Position numbers and translations under genes: made by a program
Part shown: piece by piece, positions 23,851-35,096 of the stretch
Position numbering within the stretch: position 1 is the first letter of the stretch
Layout: every line of letters starts with the position of its first letter
NCBI GenBank assembly: GCA_001792895.1
Contig: MARA01000021.1
Location: 186,001-250,000, forward strand
DNA: 64,000 nucleotides
Direction: 5' to 3'
Origin: Lentinus brumalis
Taxonomy: Eukaryota > Basidiomycota > Agaricomycetes > Polyporales > Polyporaceae
Notes under the pieces: model-generated
Told to the model about the DNA's origin: nothing
The model's input: only the letters and a program-made list of their open reading frames with translations
Database searches by the model: none

Positions 23851-24282
23851 GACACGCTCATACCCGTCTCTGATGAACGTCAACCCCGATATTGGGCGTT
23901 CCTCGTAGCATGTCCCGCGCTTCCTCATCCGCATTGTTACTCGCCCTCGCTTTCTGTACTTATGCGAGATGGTTTCGTCCGCATGGATAATGGATTATGT
24001 ACTGTACCTCTACTAGTCCTCTCATCTTGGCCTCGAGCACGGTGCGGATTCCAATGACAAGACAGTCCGTATCATGAGACGCGCTTTGCACTATCGGACT
24101 ACAGGGCTCGCACAACATCGACTCGCGATCGGTGTTGGACGCGTCGCGGTGCGGTGGCGTCAAGACGTGTCCCCCCCGTGAGAATGTGGCGCCCTGGTTC
24201 AGCCACAGGCGCGTCGGACGTCCTCCTCTTCCTCCTCCTCACCTTGGCTTGTCACACACTCGCCCCCTTTTTCTCCAGCAGG

Positions 24283-24980
24283 ATGCCCGTTGAACGTACA
24301 CCGAAGAAGTCTCTTCACCAAACCACGCTGTTGGGGTTCACGAAGTCCTCCACCGCGTCGAAGCCCCCACGCGCGACGTCCCCCGACTCGCTCTCTGACG
24401 AGCCATCGCCGCCGAAACGCGTGCAGTCCGCGCCGAAGTCGACAAAGCCAAAGAAAAAGTCAAAAGCAAAGGCTGGAGACGAGAACCGGGTGGCTACGGA
24501 CGCGATCCTGTCCATCAAGCCCGAGTTCACGAAGCTCATCGCAGCGCGGAAGAAGAACCACGAGTACAGGAAGTACAAGCTGGAGACGGTGACGCGTTTC
24601 TGGCTGTACGAGACAGCACCAACGTCTGCAATCACGTACGTTTCTCAGTCTTGTCTCTCGCACGTTGCCCCCTTCTTGATATTCGACTCTCTTACTGACA
24701 CCCCATCCACGTTGCTCGCAGATACCTCATGTTCACGGCGACGCCCAAGGTCCCGGGCGAGGTGAACGACCCTTCTGGGGTAGGGAACGACGACTTCGAC
24801 CAGGGCCTGAAGCAGTCCAAGTACGGCTATCCCGTCACCGAGCTGTACAAGCTCCAAAAGCCGCTCACGACCGCTGAGCTGAAGGAGCGCTTTGACATTG
24901 CTGTCCCGCAGGGGTGGCGGTACGCAACGAAGAAGCTAGTAGAGGAGATGAAACTGGAGGACATGGAGAAGATCTTCTAG
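24283..24980 (+). CDS. ASCH/PUA-like domain protein
   Basis: Exons 24283-24635 and 24722-24980 join in phase (AC|A) to give 203 residues. The first 70 are basic and Ser/Pro rich, with QTTLLGFTK near residue 13 that looks like a partial PCNA-interaction motif. After this comes AILSIKPEFTKLIAARKKNHEYRKY, then VTRFWLYETAPTSAITYLM, the beta-strand pattern of ASCH domains, which bind RNA or modified nucleotides (family knowledge). A long acidic and basic helix ends the protein. The ATG follows a pyrimidine-rich leader ending in TTTTTCTCCAGCAGG. Longer in-frame sequence upstream (MWRPGSATG) is open but reads like leader. The ASCH call is from motif shape only. Confidence 0.6.
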
Positions 24981-25240
24981 GTACATCCGTCACGCTCGCA
25001 TCCGTTTCCTTTCGCCTGGATCCTTGGGACGTTCTCGCATCCGCCTTCAGTTTCTGTACGATACCCGTCAACATGCTTCCGCCACGCTGGGCACCATCGT
25101 ATTCCCATGTGAGTCTGATCCATATTTCTGCTCTCCCGTACGTTTATGATTTCTCGCGATAGTATCCTGGAGCAATCACTTGTATTATATTTCGGTTTGT
25201 CTGTCTGATGCTCGAACCTCTGTAACTCGAAAACGGCTGC

Positions 25241-26819
25241 CTAAGCGACTACTTTGGACACGACATACCCAACGAACAAGCCTACAGCAAGCCAGGCGTA
25301 CTCCTTCCGTCTAACCGCATCCAGCGTGCGCACGACAACCGGCCTCTGCTGTCCAGCCGTGGCGAACATGAGATTCACGTACTCAAGACTGTACACCCGA
25401 CTGTTCAGCTTCTTCGGCTCGTCAAACCAGCCCTCGACCATCCTGAAGAGCACCTCCACATCCTTGCCCTGCTCCGCCATCTTCCTGTACTCGAGCAGGT
25501 ACTCCATCCCGCGCGGCCTGAGGTACTCGTACGCGTTGTTCCTCACGTAGTAGCTCTTGGACAGCTTCGCCCCGGACCAGTCGACAATGAGGGGCACGTA
25601 CATGAAGACCGGAAAGAGAGCCTTCAGCGGCAGCTTCATATCGTCGGCGAGGAATGCGAGCTGCCGGTACAAGAACTGCTCCTGGTAGGTGCCCTGGTAG
25701 TCCGCACCCGTCACACGAGTGTGGATGCGCTGAGGGACGGACTGGCCGGGGATACGGCTCGCCACCGAGTCGGCCATGTACACGAGAGTGCGCATGAGGT
25801 TCCGCAGTGGGGTGTTCAGCTCGATTCGTGCTCGCGCGTCGGGATCCTCCAGCCGCACAGAGTACTCGCCGTGGTTGGGGCAGTGGAAAGTGATCGTCGT
25901 GCTTCCCGCGTCGACAGCGTACTCGTTCCGGATCCCATGCTTGTCCGCCATGCCGCACCCGTCGACAGGACACGCGCTCCGGATGGCAAGGCACTCGGTC
26001 TCGGGGGCGAGTTCCGCCTCGACGCGCTGCCGGTCCAGGATAATCGCGCGCAACGCATCCCGCATCGCCGGCATGCGCATCAGTGCGTCCTGGTACGTGA
26101 CGCTGTACTCGACCTGCCCGTCCACGAAGTCGGAGAGCGACGACAAGAGGGTGTGGTAGTCGGGGAGGAACGAGCTCATCGCGCCCGTCGAGCGGTGGCT
26201 CCGCTGGTACGTGATCCCGTCGACATGCGTCGTCTTGCTGCTGTCTGGGGCGGTGTCGACGATGTCGAGCTGCACGACCGCGCGGAGGGCGTCGACCCAG
26301 CCTGAGGTGTCCATGCCCATGCTGAGGGCGCGTTGTCGGAGTGCGGCGTACGTGGTCTGCAGCGCGCGCGCGAAGATGAAGGCGGCGGCGAAGACGGTGA
26401 TGGTCCCGGTGTGTGGGCTGTTGTTGGGCTGCGCGCCGATGTGTACGTAGATCGTCGCGGAGGATTCCTGGCCATCGGGACTTAGGGAGATGCCGGAGTC
26501 GAACGCGGGGAGGTCGATGGGTGGGGAGTTCGACAAGGATTCGGCTGTTGGGTCGAACTCGGGTGGAAACCTCGCGTCGGGCGGGATGAGGCCCAGCTGG
26601 CGAAGGACGCTCTTGATGAGCTCCTTCCTGCAGATGTACGACGCGCCGCCTTCGGGATGGTGGACGATCCCATCGTGCGTGAACGTAAAAAGTGAGTCGT
26701 CACTGCGCTTCAAGGACGAGAAGTCCTCCATGTCGCGACGCCCGGCCATGGTGGCTGCAAAAATCATTAGCTCGTTACTTCTCGTCCATGGCGGAGACTC
26801 ACAGTTTGCGGATCCCATT
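25241..26819 (-). CDS. Class I aminoacyl-tRNA-synthetase-like protein with C-terminal membrane anchor
   Basis: Exons 26804-26819 and 25241-26754 (AACT|CCACC join) give about 509 residues. Two class I nucleotidyl-transferase signatures are visible in the right order: an HIGH-like SPHTGTI with His near residue 120, in the context IGAQPNNSPHTGTITVF, and KLSKS at about 402-406, in VDWSGAKLSKSYYV. Between them a CPVDGCG and FHCPNHGEYSV pair looks like a zinc ribbon, as in class I lysyl-tRNA synthetases. GADYQGTYQEQFLYRQL resembles the specificity loop. Residues of about 490-509 (YAWLAVGLFVGYVVSKVVA) form a terminal membrane anchor, unusual for a synthetase. Substrate unknown; it may be a synthetase paralogue with another role. 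The tiny first exon is inferred from splice signals. Confidence 0.6.
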
Positions 26820-27197
26820 GCCACCAGCTTCACGCAGGCCGCGAGCACAGCGTGACTGGACGAAGCAGATCAGAGGGGCAGAGTGGGTGCAGGCTGTTGT
26901 TTCCTGGCCGCATGGTGTTGAATTTATATGAAGAACGGATCCATAGAGGCCGTCGCCCGCAAGTCGCCCGCGGCCTGGAGGCGAGACACCTGGTGATCGG
27001 CCTTTGCCATCGTTGGCAAAGTCAGGCTGTCGAATTGCCGTACTGAGTGCTTTCGCACGCTCGCAAGCTTGTGCTTCACTGCTTCCTCCGCACCTTAAGG
27101 CTTAAAGGTTCTCGCTCGACGCCCAGGAGCCGTCTTCTCGACAAGAACGGTCATATCAAGACGGAATTGGAGCTTCGAGCTCGTCGTGATTGAATCG
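26820..27197. other. Divergent intergenic region
   Basis: Lies between the minus-strand synthetase-like gene and the plus-strand GH71 gene, so it probably holds both promoters. No clear TATA is seen on the GH71 side. Confidence 0.4.
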
Positions 27198-29189
27198 ATG
27201 CCACGGAAGCTGGTAGTTGCCCAGTTGAGTGTCTTCCTGAGGCGAAGAGTGATAGCGAATAAGGTCAGCCACTGATGTTAACCACACAGTTTCATGGTCG
27301 GGAACACATATGTACTCGGTCCCTCAAAGCAAATCTAGCTGGGCACCAGGGCTGACGCTGACTTGGCAGCCGTACACAATCCATGACTGGAAGGAGGACA
27401 TCGCTCTGGCATCTGCTCGAGGAATGTAGGTAACCAGCTTGCAGCCTCTGCGAAGTCACCTAGTAGGCTCATCCACGACATACCCAATCAGCGATGCTTT
27501 TTGCCTCAATGTGGGTCCGGAGGAGTGGCAATACGAGTCTGTTGCACGAAGCTATGCTGCGGCACTGGTGCTAGGGGCGCCGTTCAAGCTGTTCATATCG
27601 TTCGACATGACGTACGTACTACGTTTTGACCGTGGAAGATGATCTGCAGGAGGCGTCCAGTCTGATGATTTCGGGCACCCACGCCCACGGCGTTCTTCGT
27701 TCTAGCGCAACTTCTTGGCTTAATTGAATCTCACGTTCCTTCATTGCAATGCAGGGCGATCCCAGGAAACAGAAGACAAGACGTCCACCTTCTGCGTAAA
27801 TATTTGGCTGCGTATGCACACCATCCACACCAGCTGCTGTACAATGGCAAGGTCCTCGTCTCGACGTTTGCTGGGCAAGACAGCTTGTTCGGGCACGCGA
27901 CGGTGCAGGAAGCATGGCAGTTTGTCAAGGATTCTCTGGAAGACATCGCACGGGTGAGCGATAATGAAGAAGCGCATCTGATAAGTGTGCGCCGTTGACT
28001 AGAACCTCACAGATACATCTGATCCCATCCTTCTTCATAGACCCTCGTCATTATCCACATATCACCGCCATGGACGGCTACTTCAACGTGAGATACCGAC
28101 CGGAATTGTCATTTCATACTTCGCTCAGCAGCGGCCTTCTTGCCCTAGTGGAATGGTTCCTGGCCCATTCATCTGACGGTCGACTCTCCGAGAGATGAGG
28201 TCGAGTGTGCGAAGCTCGACACCGACCGCCACCACATCCATCACCTCGGTGGCCGCTCCTTCATGGCAGCCGTATCGCCATGGTTCTTCACGGTAGGATC
28301 ATTCTCACACAGGTGACAGACCATATGAGTGCCGTTGACGACGTTGCGCAGCATTATGGCACCGATTCATGGAACAAGAACGTGCGTCCACCTCAAGGTT
28401 TGCGCCGCTATGTATTGTCTCCTGGCTAAGCACATGCGCCTAGTGGATATACCGAGGCGACGACTGGCTCTTCGTCAGACGATGGACCCAGCTCATTGCA
28501 ATGCGCGACCAAATCGACATCGTTCAGATCATATCCTGGAACGGTGCGGCATGTTTCAGACTGTCACGATGCGTACTTCGACCTGGGATAACTGACCTGG
28601 GAGTGAATATTCCGTACAGACTACGGCGAGTCGCACTACATCGGACCCATCAAGGGTGCACAGCCAAATTCGGAAGCATGGGTGGACGGCTTCCCGCATG
28701 ACGCCTGGCTCGACCTGAACGAGTACTTTGCACACGCGTTCAAGACAGGCGCGTACCCGCCCATTGAGCGCGATCGCATCTTCATGTGGTCCCGCCCGCA
28801 TCTGAAGGACGCCGAAGCGACTGACGACAAGGTGCCACGGCCGGATCGCTGGCAGTTGGTGCGTATGCTCAGTATTCACAGGTCTGCCGCAACGCTTTGA
28901 CATCGCCTTGCAGACGGACGACAAGTTTTGGGTCGTAGTCTTGGCCAGAGCTCCTGCAGAAGTTCGTCTGTCGGCCGCGAACGGAGCGCACCATGGACGC
29001 TCTTGGTCCGTGAAGGAGGGATTGTCCACACTATCGCACCCGATGGCGGCCGGCGGGGGTATGAGGGCGACGATGCTCCGCGGCGGTGTCGCGGTTGCCG
29101 AGTGCGCACCGACGCACGACGAGTTCCGGGTGCACGAGAGGCCGCGAACGCACAACTTCAACGTGTTCGTGGCAGCGTCTCCGAGATAG
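27198..29189 (+). CDS. Glycoside hydrolase family 71 (alpha-1,3-glucanase), no signal peptide
   Basis: Eleven exons join in phase: 27198-27223, 27290-27311, 27370-27425, 27492-27611, 27755-27953, 28013-28087, 28149-28292, 28352-28381, 28444-28543, 28620-28858 and 28914-29189, giving about 428 residues. Family landmarks appear in order: AHFMVGNTYPYTIHDW, RGIDAFCLNVG, FKLFISFDMT, LLYNGKVLVSTFAG, IPSFFIDPRH, MDGYFN followed by WNGSWP, HYGTDSWNKN, and IISWNDYGESHYIGP. The protein begins MPRKLVVAHFM, which is already inside the catalytic domain, and no ATG upstream adds a signal peptide, so it may act inside the cell or be secreted unconventionally. GH71 cleaves alpha-1,3-glucan of fungal walls (family knowledge). 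Exon 2 is 22 nt. The 143-nt fourth intron is longer than the rest and could hide an exon. Confidence 0.85.
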
Positions 29190-29348
29190 ACACTGGACAA
29201 GATACATGTGAGCGATCGGTTATAATTTATTATGACCCAAAAGCACAAGGATAAGCGCGAGACAACAGTTGTTGCACCAAGGAACCTGCATCGACTCGAT
29301 CTATACATGTAGGAGTACATCTTCTTGCATCTTCTACTCTGATCCCGC

Positions 29349-31269
29349 TCAAGGCGTCGCGCGGCCTGGCCACCTGTAGATCTGGGTGTGAGCAACTTAT
29401 AATCGCGGACGAAGGGCAAACGTACCTCGGGTACAGCGAACATTCACGGACGGTGTACCGCTTCGCAAGCCAAGCCAAGAAACGCTACGGTAGTGTGAGT
29501 GACCTAATCGACATGGAAGGGCGAGGGAGCGTACCTCGACACCGAGACCGTACCCTCCATGTTCGCACGTTCCGTACTTGCGCTGGTCGGTGAACCAGTA
29601 GTACGGCGCCGCATCGATGCCCTCACGCTTGTACGCCGCCAGGAGCTCCTGCTCGTCGGCAATCCTCATGGAGCCGCCGACGATCTCACCGACGCCGGGC
29701 ATGAGCAGATCGCAGCTCTCCGTGAACGTGTGCCCGCCCTCGCTCTTCATCTTCTTCATGTAGAACGCCTTGAGCTCGGCGGGGAAGCCGTACAGGAACA
29801 CGGGGCGCGCGAGGATGTCCGTCATCTTGCGCTCAGCGGCCTCCGCGATGTCATCGCCGACCTTGTGCTCGACCATGACCGGGTTGCCCTGCTCGTCCTT
29901 GATGACGTTGCCGTCAGCGTCCTCAGCCTCGTGCTTGATATCGTGCTCGTTCAGCCACTTGATCGCGTCAACGTACGAGAGGCGGAGGAACGGGCGGGCT
30001 GGCGCCTCGAAGCCGGGGTTCAGCTGCTTGATGAGCGCAGCCGAAGTCGGGTCCTGGAGCAGCCTGTCGACCGTCTCGCAGATGACGGACTCGAGGTGGT
30101 CCATCAGCTCGTCGAAGGTGATGAACGCGAGCTCGCCCTCGAGGTGCGTGTACTCGCTCAGGTGCCGGCGCGTGTGGCTGTTCTCAGCTCGGAAACTCTC
30201 CTGCACGCAGAAGACGTCACCGAGAGAGGGCAGACACGTCTCGAGGTAGAGCTGCGAGCTCTGTGTGAGGAAGGCGGGCTGGCCGTAGTAGTCGAGCTTG
30301 AAGAGCGTCGCTCCACCCTCGACCTGCGTCTGGACGAGACAGGGCGGGGTGACTTCGGTGAGATCGTGTGCCGTGAGGGTGGATCGGAACGCGCTGAGCA
30401 GGGCAGAACGAAGCTTGAGCGTGGCCGAGGCCGTCTCGCCGCGGAGGACAAGATGCCGCAGGTCTGCCTGAATGGACGGATCTGATTTCTGAACGCGAAT
30501 AGTTCAGCAAGGTAGACTCCAGCCACAGAGTGACATGTACTTGCCTCGTTCAGCCTGTTGGTGAAAGCGTCCTCCCCTCCCGGTGCTGCGCCGAGCACCC
30601 TCCAGTAGTCGACAACAAGTTCGTGTCCGCCCGGGGCGGTCTGGCCTTCTGGTACGACCTTGAGAGTCCCGGCAACTTCGATCGTTGACTCGAGCGTGAG
30701 CGTGAGAGCCTCGTACGTCTGCGCGACCTGCCCAGACAGAATGCATTGGAGGTAGCCAGTGCCGTCTCGGAGGACGATGAAGATGATCTCCTTCTGGTCG
30801 CGAAGCCGGTGCACCCAGCCAGAGACCTTGACGCGTTTTGTCCTGAGCGGTGTCAGGTTGCCGATCTTCGCCTACAGGACATAGATTTGATGGGTGTGGG
30901 GGTTACGAGGAGTTGAGGACATACCTTAACTGCGGCAGGCAAGCTCGGGTCCTCCTGGAGCACGATCTTTTTACTCTCCTCGAGCTTCTTCTCTTTCCTC
31001 TCTCGCGCCTCCGCCTTCTCCTTTGCCTCGCGCTCGGCGAGCTCCTCCGCCTTCTTGCGCTTCTTCTCGATACCGTCTGCGCCCTTCTTCGCCTTCTTCA
31101 GCGCGGACTGGGTGGGCTCTTCGTACGTGCCCGACGCATCCTTGCGGATCACGTACGGGCCCTCCGGGTGACTGTAGAGCGCAAACGCAAGGGTCTGGTA
31201 GGGGGCTTCGGGGGTTCCCTTGCCTGTCTCGTCTGAGCCGGCGGACTCATCGACGTGAATCGGGGCCAT
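29349..31269 (-). CDS. DED81: Asparaginyl-tRNA synthetase, cytosolic
   Basis: Exons 30925-31269, 30545-30871, 29535-30488, 29426-29484 and 29349-29373 give about 569 residues. A lysine- and glutamate-rich coiled N-terminal extension (residues of about 50-110) is followed by the OB-fold anticodon domain ([20 protein letters not shown]). The class IIb core has motif 2, [23 protein letters not shown], and motif 3, [15 protein letters not shown]. The C-terminus [10 protein letters not shown] fits the family YPRF-x-GR-x-P ending. The gene charges tRNA-Asn in the cytosol. Intron 2 (30489-30544) uses a GCAAGT donor; only this choice keeps the frame and yields the expected [21 protein letters not shown] join. 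Initiation at [11 protein letters not shown] is the first ATG after a CT-rich leader. Confidence 0.92.
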
Positions 31270-31691
31270 GGCGTCTTGTGTGTGTGTGTTCTGGCTGGCC
31301 TGGACGGCGTTCCCTGTACTTTTATGCTGGTCAGACGAGTCAGCCGTGGAGGCGATGTAGATGGTGGTGGTGACTCACGAAACGGATGCAGTTCAAACCT
31401 TGGTCCTCCTTAACTTCACAGTGCAGTCTTCAAAATCCGATAAAGCTCTCGGCTTATCTACGCGAAATTTCCGGCGTGCGGTCAGCCAGCTATTCACGGT
31501 CCTGTCCGTAAACAACTCGCATATCAGGCACGATGGACACAATGCACATACCAGACAACGCTCGCGGTGGGTGCGCGGTGGGTGCGAGAGACAAGGGGAG
31601 TCAGAAAGGCAGCGCGCGACGAGGTCAGACCTCGCGAACGGATCGCGGACTACGCGCGCGCGCCTGTACTCTACACTCCTCTCTTCCTGCC

Positions 31692-32549
31692 ATGATCACA
31701 CGATTCAGCAAAACGTTTCTAATGGCTGTCTTTGCGCTCGTACGTCGTCTGTATCGGACTGTATCGGACCTTCAGAGTCTGAAAGTTTGACCGGTCTTGT
31801 CCCCGACAGTTTCTGCTGGGCTCGCTTGCGCTGTTACACCCGCCATCTCGGACATATGTCGACACATGGACCGGCGACTTCTTCGGAGAAGGTGGCTTCA
31901 TTCCCCCCTCACCGGAACAGGGAGTTCGAGGAAAGGTTATCATGCCGAAGCTTGGCAATGCAACTGCGAAGTGAGTCAGTAGTACAGTACAATGTCACAA
32001 CTCTACATGCTGTGATAGGGCGGAGTTGGGCCGGGCGACATGGAAACTTATGTGAGTATTCTGTTGCTTCGCTTGTGGAGGCTCGTTGACGGCGTTTCAG
32101 GCATACCATGACTCTACGATTCCCCGAGGAACCCACGCAAGATGAGCGCGACGCGCTGACCAACTACTTCCATCTCACGTCGCGCCTGTATCCTTGCGGA
32201 GAATGCGCTGCAGAGTTCCAGCTCCTCCTCAAGAAGTACCCGCCTCAGACATCGTCTCGACGTGCGGCTGCTACTTGGTGCGTCTTCAGTGATATTGCTC
32301 GCCACCCCTCCTTCATGTTGCGCTCTCTGCAGGCTGTGCTACCTGCACAACCAGGTCAACCATCGCCTCGGCAAGCCAGAATTCGACTGCGCCAACCTTG
32401 ACGCCACCTACGATTGCGGGTGCGGCGATGAACCTCTTGGCTCCTCGACAGGCGGCTCTGCGAGCGACCCCATGGATCTTGAACGCGACCCGAGCAAGGA
32501 CAAGAAGGCGCAGGGGCTGGTGAAGGGCGGTCGAGCGGCGGTGTCATAG
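31692..32549 (+). CDS. ERV2: Erv2-type FAD-dependent sulfhydryl oxidase
   Basis: Exons 31692-31739, 31810-31970, 32019-32051, 32101-32277 and 32333-32549 give 211 residues. An N-terminal signal anchor (TFLMAVFALFLLGSLAL) suggests the secretory pathway, as in Erv2. The Erv/ALR core carries the redox pair CGEC at residues 113-116, ELGRATWKLMHTM before it, KKYPPQTSSR and LCYLHNQVNHRLGKP after it, and a terminal YDCGCGD. These proteins oxidise thiols to disulfides and pass electrons to oxygen through FAD (family knowledge). All five exon joins keep phase. The tail after DCGCGD is short, acidic and basic. The symbol is by similarity; an ER location rather than mitochondria is inferred from the anchor. 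Confidence 0.88.
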
Positions 32550-32867
32550 CGTTAAGCGGGGACCAGTGTGTACTCCTTTTCTTTCCGGTGATACTTCTTG
32601 GAGTTGGATTATTGTACTACCAGTGTGCTTATCGTCTAATGGGCAGCGGTATTTTGTTGCTTCTTCCTCGACGTATTGAACGCCTCGTCAGCAGCCTCAA
32701 CATCTTGCGCTCGCTGTCTTCTGTCCTGTTTCGTTGCCAACAATTGGCCGGGCCCGCGTCCAGACGATGTCTGGGTGATCTTGGATCTTATCTTATCTCT
32801 CGGGTTGTTCACTCCAGATCTAATCTTTCTCTACCTTTTACCATCACCACCGCGCAAACGGACCACA

Positions 32868-33950
32868 ATGTTCTACATCATCGGCCTTGGCCTCTGCGAT
32901 GAGAAAGACATCACTCTGCGCGGCTTGGAGGTAGGTGTCGTAACTCACTATGTTGTGTGCCATCACTTAGCTCCCTGCAGGCCGTAAAGGGGTCCTCTCG
33001 GGTCTATCTCGAGGCATATACCAGCATCCTGATGATACAAAAAGAGCGACTGGTCAGCCCTCTATGACTTTGACCGCGAATCTGCTGCTTATCTGTCACG
33101 CAAGGAAGCATTCTATGGGAAAGAGTTGATCGTAGCAGATCGCGACATGGTCGAGACCGAGAGTGACGAGATCCTCCGTAACGCGGATAAAGAGGATGTC
33201 TCCCTGCTCGTTGTTGGCGACCCTTACGGGTAGGAGCTCATCCCGCATGGTGGTCGATGGCATACTGAACTTCGTGACCAGTGCAACCACACACACGGAC
33301 ATCGTATTGCGCGCCCGTTCGCTCAACATCCCAACGCGGATCATCCACAATGCGTCGATCATGAACGCGATGGGGGCGTGTGGATTGCAGCTGTACAACT
33401 TTGGACAGACGGTCTCACTCGTGTTCTTCACGGAGACGTGGAAGCCGGACAGCTTCTACGACCGCATCAAGGAGAACGTGGACCTCGGTATGCATACGCT
33501 CGTCCTGCTCGATATCAAGGTCAAGGAGCAGAGCGAGGAAAACCTCGCAAGGTCTGTCTCACCTCGCCGCTGTCCGGAATTGGGCACTGACCTTACCGAT
33601 GCAGAGGGCGGAAGATCTACGAACCGCCACGATACATGTCGATCACCCAGGCAGTCTCGCAGCTCGTCGAGGTGGAAGAGAGCCGACAGAGCGGCACGCT
33701 TGCCCCCGACTCGACGCTGGCAATTGCACTCTCCCGGGTCGGCGGCGGGCCGGAGGAACGGGTCGTCGCAGGCACGCTCGCAGAGCTCCTCACAGCACCC
33801 CCGGAGACGTTCGGCGCGCCGCTGCACAGTCTGGTGATCGTCGGCAGGCGGCTCCACCACCTCGAGGTCGAATACGCGGAGAGCTTTGCATTGAACCGGG
33901 CGACGTGGAGGGACGTGGCACAGCGCGTGTACGGGTGCGCACTGGACTGA
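32868..33950 (+). CDS. DPH5: Diphthine methyl ester synthase (diphthamide biosynthesis)
   Basis: Exons 32868-32930, 32981-33052, 33105-33229, 33282-33551 and 33605-33950 give 291 residues, close to the family length of about 285. Visible landmarks: MFYIIGLGL at the start, [43 protein letters not shown] at about residues 80-90, [49 protein letters not shown]. The enzyme uses S-adenosylmethionine to methylate the diphthamide precursor on elongation factor 2 in the cytosol (family knowledge). Intron 2 uses a GTCAGC donor; without it a TGA would interrupt the frame before the conserved EAFYGKE. The next gene upstream is on the same strand 320 nt away. Confidence 0.93.
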
Positions 33951-35096
33951 ATGGGCTGCAACAGTGTGGTACGTTCTGGGGTGGTTCGTGCGAGCGTCCT
34001 GCTGACCGACCTGGTACCTCACGCACAGCAGGACGCAGATCGTAGCAGTAGGCTGGGAAGTCCACACAACGTCACACGGTGAGGCATGGTTATCACCAAT
34101 ACGCGATGCCATCTGCCATGCAAATGTGTTCCGCTTTCGCGTCAGACTACCGCTCTATCGGCCAACACAACCATGAGACAGGCGATCAGGTATGCGTGCA
34201 CAGGCCTCTAGTCGCGCACCTTCTCTTCCAAATGCGCCGCCGCTCTGCCCGAGGAGACCGAGCGCCCCGACTGACAGCTCCATTGCTCGGCGCCGGGCGG
34301 ATCGTCCAAGGACTATGCAGGCATCGACGCACCAAGGGCTCGAGAAGCGAAGCCGGCGAATTCCTCAGAGCTATCCTGCAGCTCAAGGGTGTGAGGTGGG
34401 CCTATCCTTTATTGTGGGACTCAACCACACGTCGTCGTACTACTGCTGCACACTGCGTGTAGCCGCCAAGTCTGCGGTACGGTTCACGCTAGTTCACCGC
34501 CGTGCTACATGCTGTGGAAGCGCAGATAGCGGGACGGCGACCTTGGAGTTGGGACGCTCTCGGAGCCGTAGCTGTCCCCGATCATGCATGCCGGCGGTAC
34601 GCCTTGGTGTCGCACGAACTCATAGAGGCATAGTGCGACCGTGCTCGGGGATCTCGGCTTCCACTCGTGGAGGAAGGTTCACAGAATGCGGCGCCGAGAG
34701 TGTTGAAGCAGCTGGCAGGTTCCAGAGGTCTCGCCTGACAAGAGCTGTCTCTGCCGTACATAAACGACTGCAGACACGTCACCGACCCGCTCTGCGAACT
34801 CGTGTATGAAGCGACCCCGTACAACCACAAAGGACGCTCTGTGGTCCTGCAGTGTGAGAAAGATCAGAGATACAATGACGACGTTCAGGAACGCGGAGGT
34901 AAAGGACAAAGCGCCGCTGAGTGTGGCAAGTCATCCGATCAGCTTGTGGCAGAGATCTTGAGATGATCGCTGTATGTAGATGGCGCGCACGAGCACGCGG
35001 CCCTTTTAAACCCTTCTCGCGTCCGGGGCACGCGTATCTCACCTTGCATCCCCACCATCTGAGTCCAGACACACCAGTAGCACAGTGTCTTAGTCC
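33951..35096. other. Intergenic stretch, nothing supported
   Basis: 1.1 kb without an exon chain. Frames such as 34192-34809 are open but unrecognised and antisense frames mirror them. A TTTTAAACCC element near 35004 is a possible TATA-like site for the F-box gene that follows. Confidence 0.45.
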